64,000 nucleotides of DNA. It comes from CALZKI01 sp045124055. Lineage in GTDB: Bacteria; Bacillota; Clostridia; Lachnospirales; Lachnospiraceae. The notes beneath the pieces were generated by a model. That model was not told the origin of the DNA. It searched no databases and saw only the letters and a list, made by a program, of their open reading frames with translations. Location: positions 195,092 to 259,091 of the forward strand of contig JBGVKZ010000011.1 of NCBI GenBank assembly GCA_045124055.1, written 5' to 3'. Shown here one piece after another: positions 18,355 to 28,403 of the stretch (position 1 is the stretch's first letter; the number at the start of each line of letters is the position of its first letter). Both the position numbers and the translations under genes were made by a program.

Positions 18355-19600
18355 ACTTAGGAAAAATGCCATAATTTTTGTAACAATGGCAATATTTTGT
18401 ATCGCCAGCATTGTAGTAATTGCAAACTGGGAAAACCTTTTTGGAAGTAGAAAAAGTGTTAACACCTTACAGGATACCACTGATACCCAAAACGCAAATG
18501 AAACAGGTCAGATAGGAGATGATTTAAAAGGATTTCTGTCTGATGATACTTTTTTTGATGAAAAAAAGAATGTCTTTGACCTGGAGTATTATTATCAAAT
18601 GGACAAATTGTCCATGATTGTTACTTCCGTGGAAAAAGATTTGCGTATTCAGGTGGTGGATATCTTAGGTAATCTGGTTACAGGAGAAAGTCTCTATGTA
18701 ACTGTGGAAGATGTGGGGGAATATAAGGATTTAGACCAGGACGGAATTATTTACATTGCTGATTTAAAAGCAGGAGAATATAATGTTTCCTTAAATGAAT
18801 TGGAAGGTTATTCTGTGCCGGAAAACAGCACGAAAATTCGTGTAAAAGAACAGGTAGAATATGTACCTATTGATGATATCTCTCTGCTCATTAAGACAGA
18901 GGAAGAAATCAATGCATTGGAAGAAGATTCCAGAGAAAATGGTGCCTTAGATGATTCCGACAATACAGAAATTAAAAAGCATCATACCACAGATACTACC
19001 TGTCAGCTGGGGATTGACGTATCTAAGTGGAATGGAGACATTGACTGGGATAAAGTGAAGGCTGACGGCATTGAATTTGTTATGATTCGCTGTGGATATA
19101 GAGGGTCTGTTACAGGAGCTTTGGTAGAAGACCCGTATTTTATGAAGAATATCCGTGGAGCGAAAGCCGCAGGATTAAAAGTAGGTGTTTATTTCTTTAC
19201 CCAGGCTACCAATGAAGTGGAAGCCGTAGAAGAAGCCAGTATGGTTATTGCCCTGTGCGATGGCTTTGAATTGGATTTTCCGGTTGTCATTGATTCAGAA
19301 GGTGCCGGAGGAAATGGCAGAGCAGATTCTTTGGATATTGCTACAAGAACAAAAGTATGTAAAGCCTTTTGCGAAACCATTGAAAATGCAGGCTATGAAG
19401 CAGGTGTTTATGCAAGTAGAAGTTGGTATAATCAGAATTTAGAAGTAAGTGAACTAGATGATTATAAAATCTGGCTGGCGGAATATCGTAGTACACCACT
19501 TTACAGCGGCTATTATGATATGTGGCAGTACACTTCAAAAGGCAGTGTAGACGGCATCGAAGGAAATGTCGATTTGAACATTAGCTATATGGGAAATTAG
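18344..19600 (+). CDS. Membrane-anchored GH25 lysozyme (short paralogue)
   Basis: The 418-residue protein has an N-terminal membrane helix (about residues 9-28), a linker, and a Cna-like beta domain containing LVTGESLYVTVEDVG and LKAGEYNVSLNELEGY. The C-terminal GH25 domain (about 222-418) has Asp225, Asp317 and Glu319 in place. The middle and catalytic domains are collinear with the 1021-residue protein at 13199, but the acidic tail and Big_2 domains are absent. The frame opens at TTG 18338, but ATG 18344 has GAGG six bases upstream and overlaps the rfbA stop. It probably cleaves peptidoglycan at sites of polymer export or attachment. Confidence 0.88.
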   Translation: MDSKLRKNAIIFVTMAIFCIASIVVIANWENLFGSRKSVNTLQDTTDTQNANETGQIGDDLKGFLSDDTFFDEKKNVFDLEYYYQMDKLSMIVTSVEKDLRIQVVDILGNLVTGESLYVTVEDVGEYKDLDQDGIIYIADLKAGEYNVSLNELEGYSVPENSTKIRVKEQVEYVPIDDISLLIKTEEEINALEEDSRENGALDDSDNTEIKKHHTTDTTCQLGIDVSKWNGDIDWDKVKADGIEFVMIRCGYRGSVTGALVEDPYFMKNIRGAKAAGLKVGVYFFTQATNEVEAVEEASMVIALCDGFELDFPVVIDSEGAGGNGRADSLDIATRTKVCKAFCETIENAGYEAGVYASRSWYNQNLEVSELDDYKIWLAEYRSTPLYSGYYDMWQYTSKGSVDGIEGNVDLNISYMGN

Positions 19601-19622
19601 GGATTGATAAAGGAGATATAAA

Positions 19623-20186
19623 ATGGGAAAGATAACTGTAACCACAACAGAAATTGAAGGATTAAAAGTCATTACTCCGGCTGTTTTTGGAGATGAACGT
19701 GGATATTTTATGGAAACTTACAATTACAATGATTTTAAGGAAGCGGGAATACCAGACGTATTCGTGCAGGACAACCAGTCTGCTTCCAAAAAAGGCGTTT
19801 TAAGAGGACTTCATTTTCAGAAAGATTATCCTCAGGGAAAATTAGTCCGAGTGGTAAAGGGAGAAGTATTTGATGTGGCAGTAGACTTAAGAAAGGATTC
19901 TGCTACCTTTGGAAAATGGCACGGAGAAATTTTATCTGCAGAAAATAAGAAACAGTTTTTTGTTCCAAAGGGATTTGCACATGGTTTTGTAGTGTTATCC
20001 GACTATGCAGAATTTTGTTACAAATGTACTGACTTTTATCATCCAAATGATGAAGGTGGTTTGCTTTGGAATGACCCTGAAATTGGTATCGAATGGCCTA
20101 TACCAGAAGATATGGAATTAACCTTGTCTGAAAAAGATAAAAACTGGAAAGGTATTAGCGATTACATAAAGAATCAGGGAAAATAG
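19623..20186 (+). CDS. rfbC: dTDP-4-dehydrorhamnose 3,5-epimerase
   Basis: The 187-residue cupin-fold enzyme shows RmlC hallmarks: VFGDERGYFMETYN, QDNQSASKKGVLRGLHFQ (active-site His), KLVRVVKGEVFDVAVDLR and PKGFAHGFVVLSD. It epimerises dTDP-4-keto-6-deoxyglucose at C3 and C5 towards dTDP-L-rhamnose. The final reductase RfbD is not in this window and must be elsewhere if rhamnose is made. AAAGGAG precedes ATG 19623. It is followed by the Wzm/Wzt exporter genes. Confidence 0.95.
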   Translation: MGKITVTTTEIEGLKVITPAVFGDERGYFMETYNYNDFKEAGIPDVFVQDNQSASKKGVLRGLHFQKDYPQGKLVRVVKGEVFDVAVDLRKDSATFGKWHGEILSAENKKQFFVPKGFAHGFVVLSDYAEFCYKCTDFYHPNDEGGLLWNDPEIGIEWPIPEDMELTLSEKDKNWKGISDYIKNQGK

Positions 20187-20216
20187 GCACCTTTTCGTGC
20201 CATATTGGAGATAGAT

Positions 20217-21047
20217 ATGGAAAAAACAAAAAAGATAAATCCCATTGGACTTGTTTCTGAATTGTGGCAGAGTCGCCAACTGATTTGGAAATTGGCTGCC
20301 AATGATTTCAAAAAAAGATATGCAGGCTCATACCTTGGAAAAATCTGGGCGTTTGTGCAGCCTGTGGTAACAGTACTTATGTACTGGATTGTGTTTGATA
20401 AGGTATTTCAAACGAGAGCACAGCTAGTTGCCAGTGGTGTAGAAGTTCCTTATGTACTTTATTTGACAGCAGGACTTGTGCCCTGGTTCTTCTTTTCGGA
20501 AGCATTAACAGGTGGAACCAGTGCTTTGTTAGAGTATACTTACCTGGTAAAAAAGGTCGTATTTAAAATTAGCATTTTGCCATTGATTAAGGTCATTGCG
20601 GCATCCTTTACCCACGTATTTTTTGCAGCAGTATTACTTTTAATTGCCACAGGCTATGGCTATTATCCTACTTGGTATACGTTACAGGTTATTTACTATA
20701 CCATATGTCTGTTCGTTTTGGTGCTTGGTATTTGCTTTATGACCAGTGCAGTGGTGGTATTTTTCAAAGATTTACAACAGATTATTGGCATTGGTCTGCA
20801 GCTTGGCATGTGGGCTACCCCAATTTTATGGGATATTAATATGTTGAGTCCTACGATGCAAAAGGTAATGAGTATCAATCCTTTGGTGTATGTAGTAGAG
20901 GGATATCGTAATAGTGTTTATGGAAGCCAGTGGTTTTTTGAAGATGTATCGGGAACCATTTATTTCTGGGTATTTACCATATTGTTATTCGTATTAGGTA
21001 CTTTTATTTTCAAAAGATTAAAGGTTCATTTTGCAGATGTATTATAG
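20217..21047 (+). CDS. wzm: Polysaccharide ABC exporter permease (Wzm-like)
   Basis: The 276-residue ABC-2 type permease has about six membrane helices. It opens with LVSELWQSRQLIWKLAANDFKKRYAGSYLG, split here as two motifs: the first cytoplasmic helix and NDFKKRYAGSYLGK typical of Wzm/RgpC/TagG permeases. TTG 20205 is in frame, but ATG 20217 has GGAG seven bases upstream. With the downstream ATPase it forms the exporter for a lipid-linked, cytoplasmically completed polysaccharide. Ten bp separate it from wzt. Confidence 0.92.
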   Translation: MEKTKKINPIGLVSELWQSRQLIWKLAANDFKKRYAGSYLGKIWAFVQPVVTVLMYWIVFDKVFQTRAQLVASGVEVPYVLYLTAGLVPWFFFSEALTGGTSALLEYTYLVKKVVFKISILPLIKVIAASFTHVFFAAVLLLIATGYGYYPTWYTLQVIYYTICLFVLVLGICFMTSAVVVFFKDLQQIIGIGLQLGMWATPILWDINMLSPTMQKVMSINPLVYVVEGYRNSVYGSQWFFEDVSGTIYFWVFTILLFVLGTFIFKRLKVHFADVL

Positions 21048-21056
21048 GAGTAAAAT

Positions 21057-22292
21057 ATGAGCGAAAATCAAGTAGCTATTTGTGTGGAAAACGTAGATAA
21101 AGTTTATAAACTTTATGAGAAACCTTCTGACCGCTTAAAAGAGGCGTTCAGTTTGTCAAAAAAGAAAAAATATAAAGAAAAATATGCCTTAAATAATGTT
21201 AGTATGAAGGTGTTTCAGGGCGAAACCGTAGGAATTATTGGAACAAATGGTTCCGGGAAATCGACCATTTTAAAGATGATAACAGGGGTTTTGAATGCGA
21301 CCAAGGGTAGTATCACTGTAAATGGTAGAATTTCGGCCCTTTTAGAGCTTGGTGCAGGCTTTAATATGGAATATAACGGCATTGAAAATATTTATTTGAA
21401 TGGAACAATGATGGGCTTTTCCAAAAAAGAAATTGATGAAAAAATGGAAAGCATTTTAAGTTTTGCGGACATTGGAGATTATGTTTATCAGCCTTGTAAA
21501 ACCTATTCTTCCGGTATGTTTGTACGACTGGCTTTTGCAGTGGCAATTAACATTGACCCGGAAATTCTCATTGTGGACGAGGCCTTGTCGGTAGGTGACG
21601 TCTTTTTTCAGGCGAAATGCTATCAAAAATTTGATGAATTCAAAAAACTTGGAAAAACCATTTTATTTGTAAGCCACGATTTAAGCAGTATTAGTAAATA
21701 TTGTGATAGAGTTATTTTGCTAAATCAGGGTGAAAAATTGGGCGAAGGAACTCCAAAAGAGATGATTGACGCCTATAAAAGAGTTTTAGTAGGACAATAC
21801 AAGGAAGAAGATTTTAAAGAGGGCGAAACTCCTTCGGAAGCTATCAATCCAAACCTTTTAGAGTATGGTGATAAAGCCGCTGTTATTGAAAAATATAGCA
21901 TTACAGATGAAAATGATGTAACAACTACGGCGGTGGTAAAAGGGAGCCGTTTCACTATTCATATGGACGTTAACTTTCACGAAGATATTACTGCTCCCAT
22001 TTTTGCTTTTTCCATTAAGAACATAAAGGGAACAGAGATTACAGGCACAAATACAATGTATGAGAAAGCCTTTTTAGAACCAGTAGCTAAGGGCGAGAGA
22101 AAGCAAATTACCTTTACCCAGGAAATGAATTTGCAAGGTGGAGAATACTTATTATCTCTTGGTGTAACAGGATTTGATGGCAGTGATTTTCAAGTATATC
22201 ACAGACTTTACGATGTAATGAATCTTACGGTAATTTCGGATAAAGATACCGTAGGTTTTTATGATATGAATTCTGTGATTGAAGTAAAATAA
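21057..22292 (+). CDS. wzt: Polysaccharide ABC exporter ATPase with C-terminal carbohydrate-binding domain (Wzt-like)
   Basis: The 411-residue protein has an N-terminal ATPase: Walker A GTNGSGKST (about residues 62-70), a YSSGMFVRLAFA signature, Walker B ILIVDEAL and SVGDVFFQAKC. Residues about 275-411 form an extra beta-rich domain (TVVKGSRFTIHMDVNF, LQGGEYLLSLGVTG) resembling the Wzt C-terminal domain that recognises the modified non-reducing end of a glycan. Such a domain implies export depends on a terminal cap. The neighbouring gene at 22310 encodes a methyltransferase-kinase protein that could supply that cap. Confidence 0.92.
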   Translation: MSENQVAICVENVDKVYKLYEKPSDRLKEAFSLSKKKKYKEKYALNNVSMKVFQGETVGIIGTNGSGKSTILKMITGVLNATKGSITVNGRISALLELGAGFNMEYNGIENIYLNGTMMGFSKKEIDEKMESILSFADIGDYVYQPCKTYSSGMFVRLAFAVAINIDPEILIVDEALSVGDVFFQAKCYQKFDEFKKLGKTILFVSHDLSSISKYCDRVILLNQGEKLGEGTPKEMIDAYKRVLVGQYKEEDFKEGETPSEAINPNLLEYGDKAAVIEKYSITDENDVTTTAVVKGSRFTIHMDVNFHEDITAPIFAFSIKNIKGTEITGTNTMYEKAFLEPVAKGERKQITFTQEMNLQGGEYLLSLGVTGFDGSDFQVYHRLYDVMNLTVISDKDTVGFYDMNSVIEVK

Positions 22293-22309
22293 TTAGATGA
22301 GGAAACGAT

Positions 22310-24382
22310 ATGTCTGAAGAAAAGACTTTAGAGAAAATTGGTAAAATTACATTAGATTTAAAACATTACGAAGGAACGGACGTTTATACGGACGGAGATG
22401 TGGAAGACGAACTTTTAAATATTGCAAGAGATTTGTCACCGGTAGAATTTCCGAAGGTAATCGAAGAAAGAGGCAGTTGGCCTATTTTATATCATTTGTC
22501 AGCCCTTCGTGAAAACATTGTAGAGTGGCTTCCAATCAAGAAGACAGATAAAGTATTGGAAGTAGGCTCAGGCTGTGGTGCGATTACTGGGGCATTTGCC
22601 AGAAAGGCAAATAGCGTAACCTGTGTGGATTTATCCAAAAAACGTAGCACGATTAATGCTTACAGAAATGCAGACTATGACAATGTTACCATACATGTAG
22701 GAAATTTTAAGGACATTGAACCGGATTTAGATACCGATTATGACTACGTATGTTTAATCGGCGTGTTTGAGTACGGACAAGGCTATATGGGGTCAGAAAA
22801 ACCATATCATGATTTTTTAAATATCCTAAAAAAACACGTTAAAAAAGGTGGCAGACTGGTGATTGCCATTGAAAACAAATTTGGTCTTAAGTATTTTGCA
22901 GGCTGTAAAGAAGACCATGTGGCAAGTTATTTTGCAGGAATTGAAAATTATGCATCTGGCGGAGGGGTTCGAACCTTTACGCGAAATGGTCTGGAAAAGA
23001 TTATGAAAGAATGTGGTGTAACAGAATATCATTTTTATTATCCATATCCGGATTATAAATTCCCAACAACAATTTTTTCGGACAAACACCTGCCAAAAAA
23101 AGGAGAATTGTCAAATAATCTCCGTAATTTTGATATGGATAGAATGTTACTCTTTGATGAAAAAAATGCTTTTGATGGTATTATTGAAGATGACTTATTT
23201 TGGCTCTATTCTAACTCCTATATGGTAGTGATTGGGGAAGATGTAGCACCGGAATATGCCAGATTTAGTAATGATAGAGCAGAAGAATTTGCGATTAAAA
23301 CCGTTATTGAAATGGTTGATGGCAAAAAAGTGGTACGGAAATATCCCATTAGCAAAGCTGCTTATTCGCATATTTTATCGATGCAGACTTCCTATAAAAA
23401 GCTGTGTGAAAAATATGAGGGAAGCAATTTAAAAATAAACCACTGTGAAATCGAATATATAGGCGATATGCCGGTAGCAACCTTTGAATATGTTGAGGGC
23501 GTTATGCTTTCCGAACTGTTAGATGCCTGTCTTGAAAAAGAAGATAAGGAAGGATTTTTAGAACTGTTTCGTAAGTATCTTGAGAAAATTTCTTATAATG
23601 AAACGGCCAAGGTGTCGGATTACGACTTGATTTTCTCCAACATTTTAGTAAGAGGCGAAGATTGGACAGTTATCGATTATGAATGGACCTTTGACAGAGA
23701 GTATCCTGCAAGAGAGCTGGCTTTCAGAGCCTTATATTGCTACTTATTAGAAAGCGAAAGTCGTAACAAATGCGATATGGACGAATTGTTGAAGCTTTTA
23801 AAAATCACAGAAAAAGACAGTGAAGAATTAAGAAATGGAGAACTTTCTTTTCAGAAATGGGTAACGAAAAAACGTATGTCTATGTCTGAAATGCGAGATA
23901 AAATCGGTTATAAGATGATTTCTCCACAAAAATATATTGAAGAAAACAAAGAATCAGAACACATCGAAAGAGTACAGATATATGAAAATAAAGGACAAGG
24001 TTATAGTGAGGACACCTCTTATTTCTTAAAAGATGTCTTCCCGTCCAAAAATCACATTGAGATGGAGATTTCTTTTGATGGTAATGTGATAGATTTGCGA
24101 GTGGATCCGATTATGGACGCCTGTGTTGTCATAGTAAAAGAGCTTACAGTAAATGGCTATCCATTGCCGGATTATAGTAAAAAATATATTGAAGCAAACG
24201 GAAGAAGTTTAAAAGGGGATACCCTGGGATTTGTTTTCCCAACGAAAGACCCCAATATCAATCTTCATGTAAGTAATTTGGCATTAAAAGGCGAAAATAC
24301 CTTACGTTGTGTAATGGAATTTGCCAGAATGTCAGAAGAAATCGGCACAAATCTGGCCCAGTCTGTGAAAAAGATTTTTTAG
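22310..24382 (+). CDS. Methyltransferase-kinase fusion, possible WbdD-like chain terminator
   Basis: The 690-residue protein has an N-terminal class I SAM methyltransferase domain with VLEVGSGCG (residues 82-90) and TCVDLSKKR. A kinase-like domain (about 330-500) carries DYDLIFSNIL (about 437-447) and VIDYEW (about 454-459), arranged like the catalytic and metal loops of aminoglycoside-phosphotransferase-type kinases. The expected HxD histidine is not present, so activity is uncertain. A beta-rich C-terminal region follows. The order methyltransferase then kinase, next to a Wzt with a glycan-binding domain, parallels E. coli O9a WbdD, which caps the chain with phosphate and methyl groups. That role is inference. 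Confidence 0.65.
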   Translation: MSEEKTLEKIGKITLDLKHYEGTDVYTDGDVEDELLNIARDLSPVEFPKVIEERGSWPILYHLSALRENIVEWLPIKKTDKVLEVGSGCGAITGAFARKANSVTCVDLSKKRSTINAYRNADYDNVTIHVGNFKDIEPDLDTDYDYVCLIGVFEYGQGYMGSEKPYHDFLNILKKHVKKGGRLVIAIENKFGLKYFAGCKEDHVASYFAGIENYASGGGVRTFTRNGLEKIMKECGVTEYHFYYPYPDYKFPTTIFSDKHLPKKGELSNNLRNFDMDRMLLFDEKNAFDGIIEDDLFWLYSNSYMVVIGEDVAPEYARFSNDRAEEFAIKTVIEMVDGKKVVRKYPISKAAYSHILSMQTSYKKLCEKYEGSNLKINHCEIEYIGDMPVATFEYVEGVMLSELLDACLEKEDKEGFLELFRKYLEKISYNETAKVSDYDLIFSNILVRGEDWTVIDYEWTFDREYPARELAFRALYCYLLESESRNKCDMDELLKLLKITEKDSEELRNGELSFQKWVTKKRMSMSEMRDKIGYKMISPQKYIEENKESEHIERVQIYENKGQGYSEDTSYFLKDVFPSKNHIEMEISFDGNVIDLRVDPIMDACVVIVKELTVNGYPLPDYSKKYIEANGRSLKGDTLGFVFPTKDPNINLHVSNLALKGENTLRCVMEFARMSEEIGTNLAQSVKKIF

Positions 24383-24414
24383 CCATAAAACACGGAAATT
24401 AGGGAGAAGGCTTT

Positions 24415-26352
24415 ATGCAACTAAAAAATGTAGTCAAAAAGATTTTGCACAAAAATCTTGTAAGAAAATATGAGAAAAAATTGCATAAAGAAAAGATTTC
24501 TTACGAAACCTACATTACCAAACTGGAGTGGAATTTTGTAATGGAAATGGAACTTCGTGAAGGGTATCTGGAAAATAAAGTTCAGGTGGTTTGCTATCCG
24601 GAGTTAGATGTCTCCTTTGACTTGGGTGATATACAGGCGGAATATGTACTATTTTACGCAATGGATGGCAAGTATTCCGAATTTGCCAAAAGGGCTATCT
24701 GGTATTACTTTGAAGGCAATCGTGAAATTGATTTTGTCTATGGGGACGAAGATTCTATGGACCATACAGGAAGGCGTTATAATCCATACTTTAAGCCAGA
24801 CTGGTCTCCAACAGAATATGAGGACAGTTTCTATGTATATGGTATGTTTGCTATAAGAAAAAGTGCTCTGAAAGAGGAGGATTTTCTGCGTACGGGAAAC
24901 TGGTTGAGAAATCTGGTGCATTTGTGTGATAACGTGGTAAAACGAAGTGGTGGAATGGAACAAAGACGAGTAGGAAATCTAAAAATCGGCCATTTACCTT
25001 ATGTGCTTTTCCACAGAATGAATCAAACGAAACGAACAAACTGGAAAACAGAAATTGAAAACTTAAAGGTGCTTGAAGAGAAGACGAAAACTGAGCAGAC
25101 AGAGAATCTGGTATCCGTAGTGATTTTATCAAAAAATAACTACCCGGTTCTTAGAGCCAATCTGGAATTACTTTTTGCAAAAGAAAAGAAGACACCTTAT
25201 GAAATTGTGGTGGTAGATAATGGAAGCGAAGAAGAAACGAGGGAACTATTAGAATCTTATTGTAAGAAGCATAAGATTACTTATCTTTATGAGCCTTGTG
25301 ATTTCAATTTTTCTTATCTATGTAATAAAGGTGCAAAAGAGGCAAAGGGCAATTTCTTGTTATTTATGAATGATGACGTAGAGCCTTTTGAAGAAAATTT
25401 TATGGAGAAAATGTGTGCCCAGGCTGAAAAAGAGTATGTGGGAGCAGTTGGATGTAAATTATTATACCCAGGTACAACAAAAATTCAGCACGCAGGAATC
25501 GTGAATTTGCCCATTGGCCCAATGCACAAATTACAGTTTGAAAGAGATAACGAGAATCTGTATTTTGGAAGAAACAAGAAGAAAATTAACTGCATTGCCG
25601 TAACCGCCGCCTGTCTTATGATAGAGAAGGAAAAATTCGTTAAAGTAGGCGGATTTTCGGAAGAACTGGCAGTAGCCTATAATGATGTGGCTCTCGGTTT
25701 TTCCTTAGAAAAAGAAGGCTATTACAACGTCTGTTTAAATGATATCTGCTTATATCACCATGAATCTTTATCTAGAGGTAGTGATAGCGGCAGAGAAAAA
25801 ATGGAAAGACTTTTGAGAGAGCAAAAGAAATTATATGAGCTTTATCCACAGTTTTACGGATACGACCCATATTACAGTAAACGTCTTGCCAGAGATATTG
25901 CTACGCAGCGTATGGAAATGAAACTGATACGAAATGAAGAAGCCTGGGTAGAAAAAATGCAGGCAGTTCCGTGGAAGAAAAAGTATGAATTTGAGGAAAA
26001 TTCAGCTATTTTTGAAACAATAGAATGGATTTTAGAGGAAAATAATGGTATTATGGTTTCCGGTTATACTTTTGTCATCGGAGCAGACAATGCCACCTTT
26101 GACAGAGAAATGTATCTTGTACCGGAAAATACGCTTGCAGGTTCCTACAAAATAAAACTGAATCGTCGTCTCAGAATGGACGTAGCAAAAAACGTCAAAG
26201 ACCAAAAACACGTGGAAATGTGTGGATTTTGTGTCTCTGTGAAAAAGACGGATTTGGAACCTGGAACTTATCTAGTATGCATTGGTGCAAAAGAACATTT
26301 TGGCAAAGTGCGACTATGGAAAACGACAAATCGCTGTATTGTGATAGAGTAA
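24415..26352 (+). CDS. GT2 glycosyltransferase with degenerate first domain and C-terminal beta domain
   Basis: In this 645-residue protein, residues about 1-210 resemble a GT2 domain reduced to its DxD half (FVYGDEDSMDHTGRRYNPYFKPDWSP, with the DED motif). Residues about 230-500 are a fuller GT2 domain (VSVVILSKNNYPVLRANL, EIVVVDNGSEE, LFMNDDVEPF and a conserved YNDVALGFSL). The last about 110 residues are beta-rich. Together with the next gene it belongs to a two-domain GT2 group common in rhamnose-polymer loci. Acceptor and sugar are unknown. GGGAG precedes ATG 24415, and the gene is co-directional and closely spaced with its neighbours. Confidence 0.8.
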   Translation: MQLKNVVKKILHKNLVRKYEKKLHKEKISYETYITKLEWNFVMEMELREGYLENKVQVVCYPELDVSFDLGDIQAEYVLFYAMDGKYSEFAKRAIWYYFEGNREIDFVYGDEDSMDHTGRRYNPYFKPDWSPTEYEDSFYVYGMFAIRKSALKEEDFLRTGNWLRNLVHLCDNVVKRSGGMEQRRVGNLKIGHLPYVLFHRMNQTKRTNWKTEIENLKVLEEKTKTEQTENLVSVVILSKNNYPVLRANLELLFAKEKKTPYEIVVVDNGSEEETRELLESYCKKHKITYLYEPCDFNFSYLCNKGAKEAKGNFLLFMNDDVEPFEENFMEKMCAQAEKEYVGAVGCKLLYPGTTKIQHAGIVNLPIGPMHKLQFERDNENLYFGRNKKKINCIAVTAACLMIEKEKFVKVGGFSEELAVAYNDVALGFSLEKEGYYNVCLNDICLYHHESLSRGSDSGREKMERLLREQKKLYELYPQFYGYDPYYSKRLARDIATQRMEMKLIRNEEAWVEKMQAVPWKKKYEFEENSAIFETIEWILEENNGIMVSGYTFVIGADNATFDREMYLVPENTLAGSYKIKLNRRLRMDVAKNVKDQKHVEMCGFCVSVKKTDLEPGTYLVCIGAKEHFGKVRLWKTTNRCIVIE

Positions 26353-26362
26353 GGAAATTGAT

Positions 26363-28351
26363 ATGAAAATCGAAGAAAACAATCAGATAAACTATCAAAA
26401 AGCTTATGAAAATGAGCATAAAAAATGCACCGATTTATTTCGGAGAATTGCAGATTTAGAGGCGGAAAATGAGGAATTGTCCTACCAGCTTAACCGAATC
26501 AGAAATAACAAATTTTTTAAAATGACAAAACCTTTTCGAAAATTTGCTTATTTTGTGTTAAGACAATTTAGACGCTTGAAAAATTGCGGTAACATAAAAG
26601 ATGTCATCGCAAAAATTAAGAAAAAGAAAAAAGAAAAACAGATTATGCTTCGCTATGGAACGAATAGTTTTCCAAATAAAGAGGAAGCAAAAAGACAGAG
26701 AGAGACCGTTTTTGAAAATCCGGTTAAAATCAGTATTTTAGTACCTTTATACAATACACCGAAAAACTTTTTGGTAGAAATGCTGGACTCTGTTGTGAAT
26801 CAGACATATGAAAATTGGGAATTGTGCTTGGCAGATGGTTCGGACAAGGAACATACTTATGTGGAAGATATTTGCAAAGAATATATGAGCCGTCCGGGTG
26901 GAGAGAGAATTGTCTATAAAAAACTTTTGAAAAACGAAGGGATTTCCGGTAATACCAACGCCTGTTATAAAATGGCGACGGGAGAGTACATCGGACTTTT
27001 CGACCACGATGATGTATTGCACCCAAGTGTTTTATATGAATATGTGAAGGTGATTAACGAGCAGAATGCGGACTATATCTACTGTGACGAAATTACTTTT
27101 AAAAATGGCGATTTGAATAAAATGATTACGATGCATTTTAAACCGGACTATGCCATTGATAACCTTCGTGCCAATAACTATATTTGTCATTTTAGTGTTT
27201 TTTCTAGAAATTTGTTGGAAGGAACTGAGTTGTTTCGTACCAAATTTGATGGAAGTCAGGACCATGATATGATATTGCGTCTGACCGATGCGGCAAAGAA
27301 AGTTGTTCATGTGCCAAAGGCACTCTATTATTGGCGTAGCCATGCTGGTAGTGTGGCATCAGGTATTGAGGCAAAAACGTATGCCATAAATGCAGCAAAA
27401 GGTGCTATTGCAGAACACTTAAGAACCCATGGCTTTGAAAACTTTGAAATTACAAGTACCAGAGCTTTTGAGACGATTTTTAGAATCAGTTATGAAATTA
27501 TCGGTACACCAAAGGTTTCCATTGTGATTGCCAACAAAGACCACGTGGAAGATTTGGAACGTTGCATTTCTTCTATTTTAGAAAGAACAACTTATTTGAA
27601 CTATGAAATTATCATTGTTGAAAATAACAGTGAAACCAAAGAGATTTTTGAGTATTACGATAGCCTAGAGGCACATAAAAACATTAAAGTTGTGAAATAT
27701 GAAGGGGAATTTAATTATTCCGCCATTAATAACCTAGGAGTTAGAAATGCAGAGGGTGAATACATCTTACTGCTAAATAATGATACACAGGTTATTACGA
27801 TTAACTGGATTGAAGAACTTTTGATGTTCGCTCAGCGTAAAGATGTAGGTGCCGTTGGTGCGAAACTCTATTATGGAGATAAAACTGTGCAGCATGCAGG
27901 TGTGGTATTACAGCTTGGGGCTCACAGAACAGCGGGACATATTCATTGTAGACAGGGTAGAGATAGTATTGGCTATATGGGGAAATTATGTTATGCTCAA
28001 AATGTATCGGCCGTTACAGCTGCCTGTTTGCTAGTTCGTAAAGAAAAATACGAAGAAGTGGGCGGATTAGATGAGAATTTCAAGGTGGCCTTAAATGACG
28101 TAGATTTTTGCTTAAAACTTCGTGAAAAAGGATATTTGAATATCTTTACACCATACAGTGAATTGTATCATTTTGAATCCATTTCAAGAGGTTCTGATTT
28201 AGAGGGAGCTAATCTTGCTCGTCTAGATAAGGAAGCTGAAGACTTTAAAACCAAGTGGAAGGAAGTATTGGATAAAGGTGACCCATACTATAATCCAAAT
28301 TTTTCTTTAGATAACAATGACTATTCTTTAAAAATGAGTTATAATGAGTAA
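26363..28351 (+). CDS. Two-domain GT2 glycosyltransferase
   Basis: The 662-residue protein starts with a coiled-coil-like segment (RIADLEAENEELSYQLNRI), then a basic stretch. The first GT2 domain (about 118-350) has ISILVPLYNTPKNF and GLFDHDDVLHP. The second (about 385-640) has VSIVIANKDHVEDLERC, LLLNNDTQVI and ALNDVDFCLKLRE. Two active sites suggest alternating linkages or a processive enzyme, as in other dual-GT2 rhamnan or galactan synthases. It lies 11 bp after the related gene at 24415, so duplication is plausible. Exact specificity cannot be given. Confidence 0.87.
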   Translation: MKIEENNQINYQKAYENEHKKCTDLFRRIADLEAENEELSYQLNRIRNNKFFKMTKPFRKFAYFVLRQFRRLKNCGNIKDVIAKIKKKKKEKQIMLRYGTNSFPNKEEAKRQRETVFENPVKISILVPLYNTPKNFLVEMLDSVVNQTYENWELCLADGSDKEHTYVEDICKEYMSRPGGERIVYKKLLKNEGISGNTNACYKMATGEYIGLFDHDDVLHPSVLYEYVKVINEQNADYIYCDEITFKNGDLNKMITMHFKPDYAIDNLRANNYICHFSVFSRNLLEGTELFRTKFDGSQDHDMILRLTDAAKKVVHVPKALYYWRSHAGSVASGIEAKTYAINAAKGAIAEHLRTHGFENFEITSTRAFETIFRISYEIIGTPKVSIVIANKDHVEDLERCISSILERTTYLNYEIIIVENNSETKEIFEYYDSLEAHKNIKVVKYEGEFNYSAINNLGVRNAEGEYILLLNNDTQVITINWIEELLMFAQRKDVGAVGAKLYYGDKTVQHAGVVLQLGAHRTAGHIHCRQGRDSIGYMGKLCYAQNVSAVTAACLLVRKEKYEEVGGLDENFKVALNDVDFCLKLREKGYLNIFTPYSELYHFESISRGSDLEGANLARLDKEAEDFKTKWKEVLDKGDPYYNPNFSLDNNDYSLKMSYNE

Positions 28352-28403
28352 TGTTTGAAAAAAAGAGTGGTTAAAGAGGATATTATTTTTAGGAGGTAAC
28401 ATA

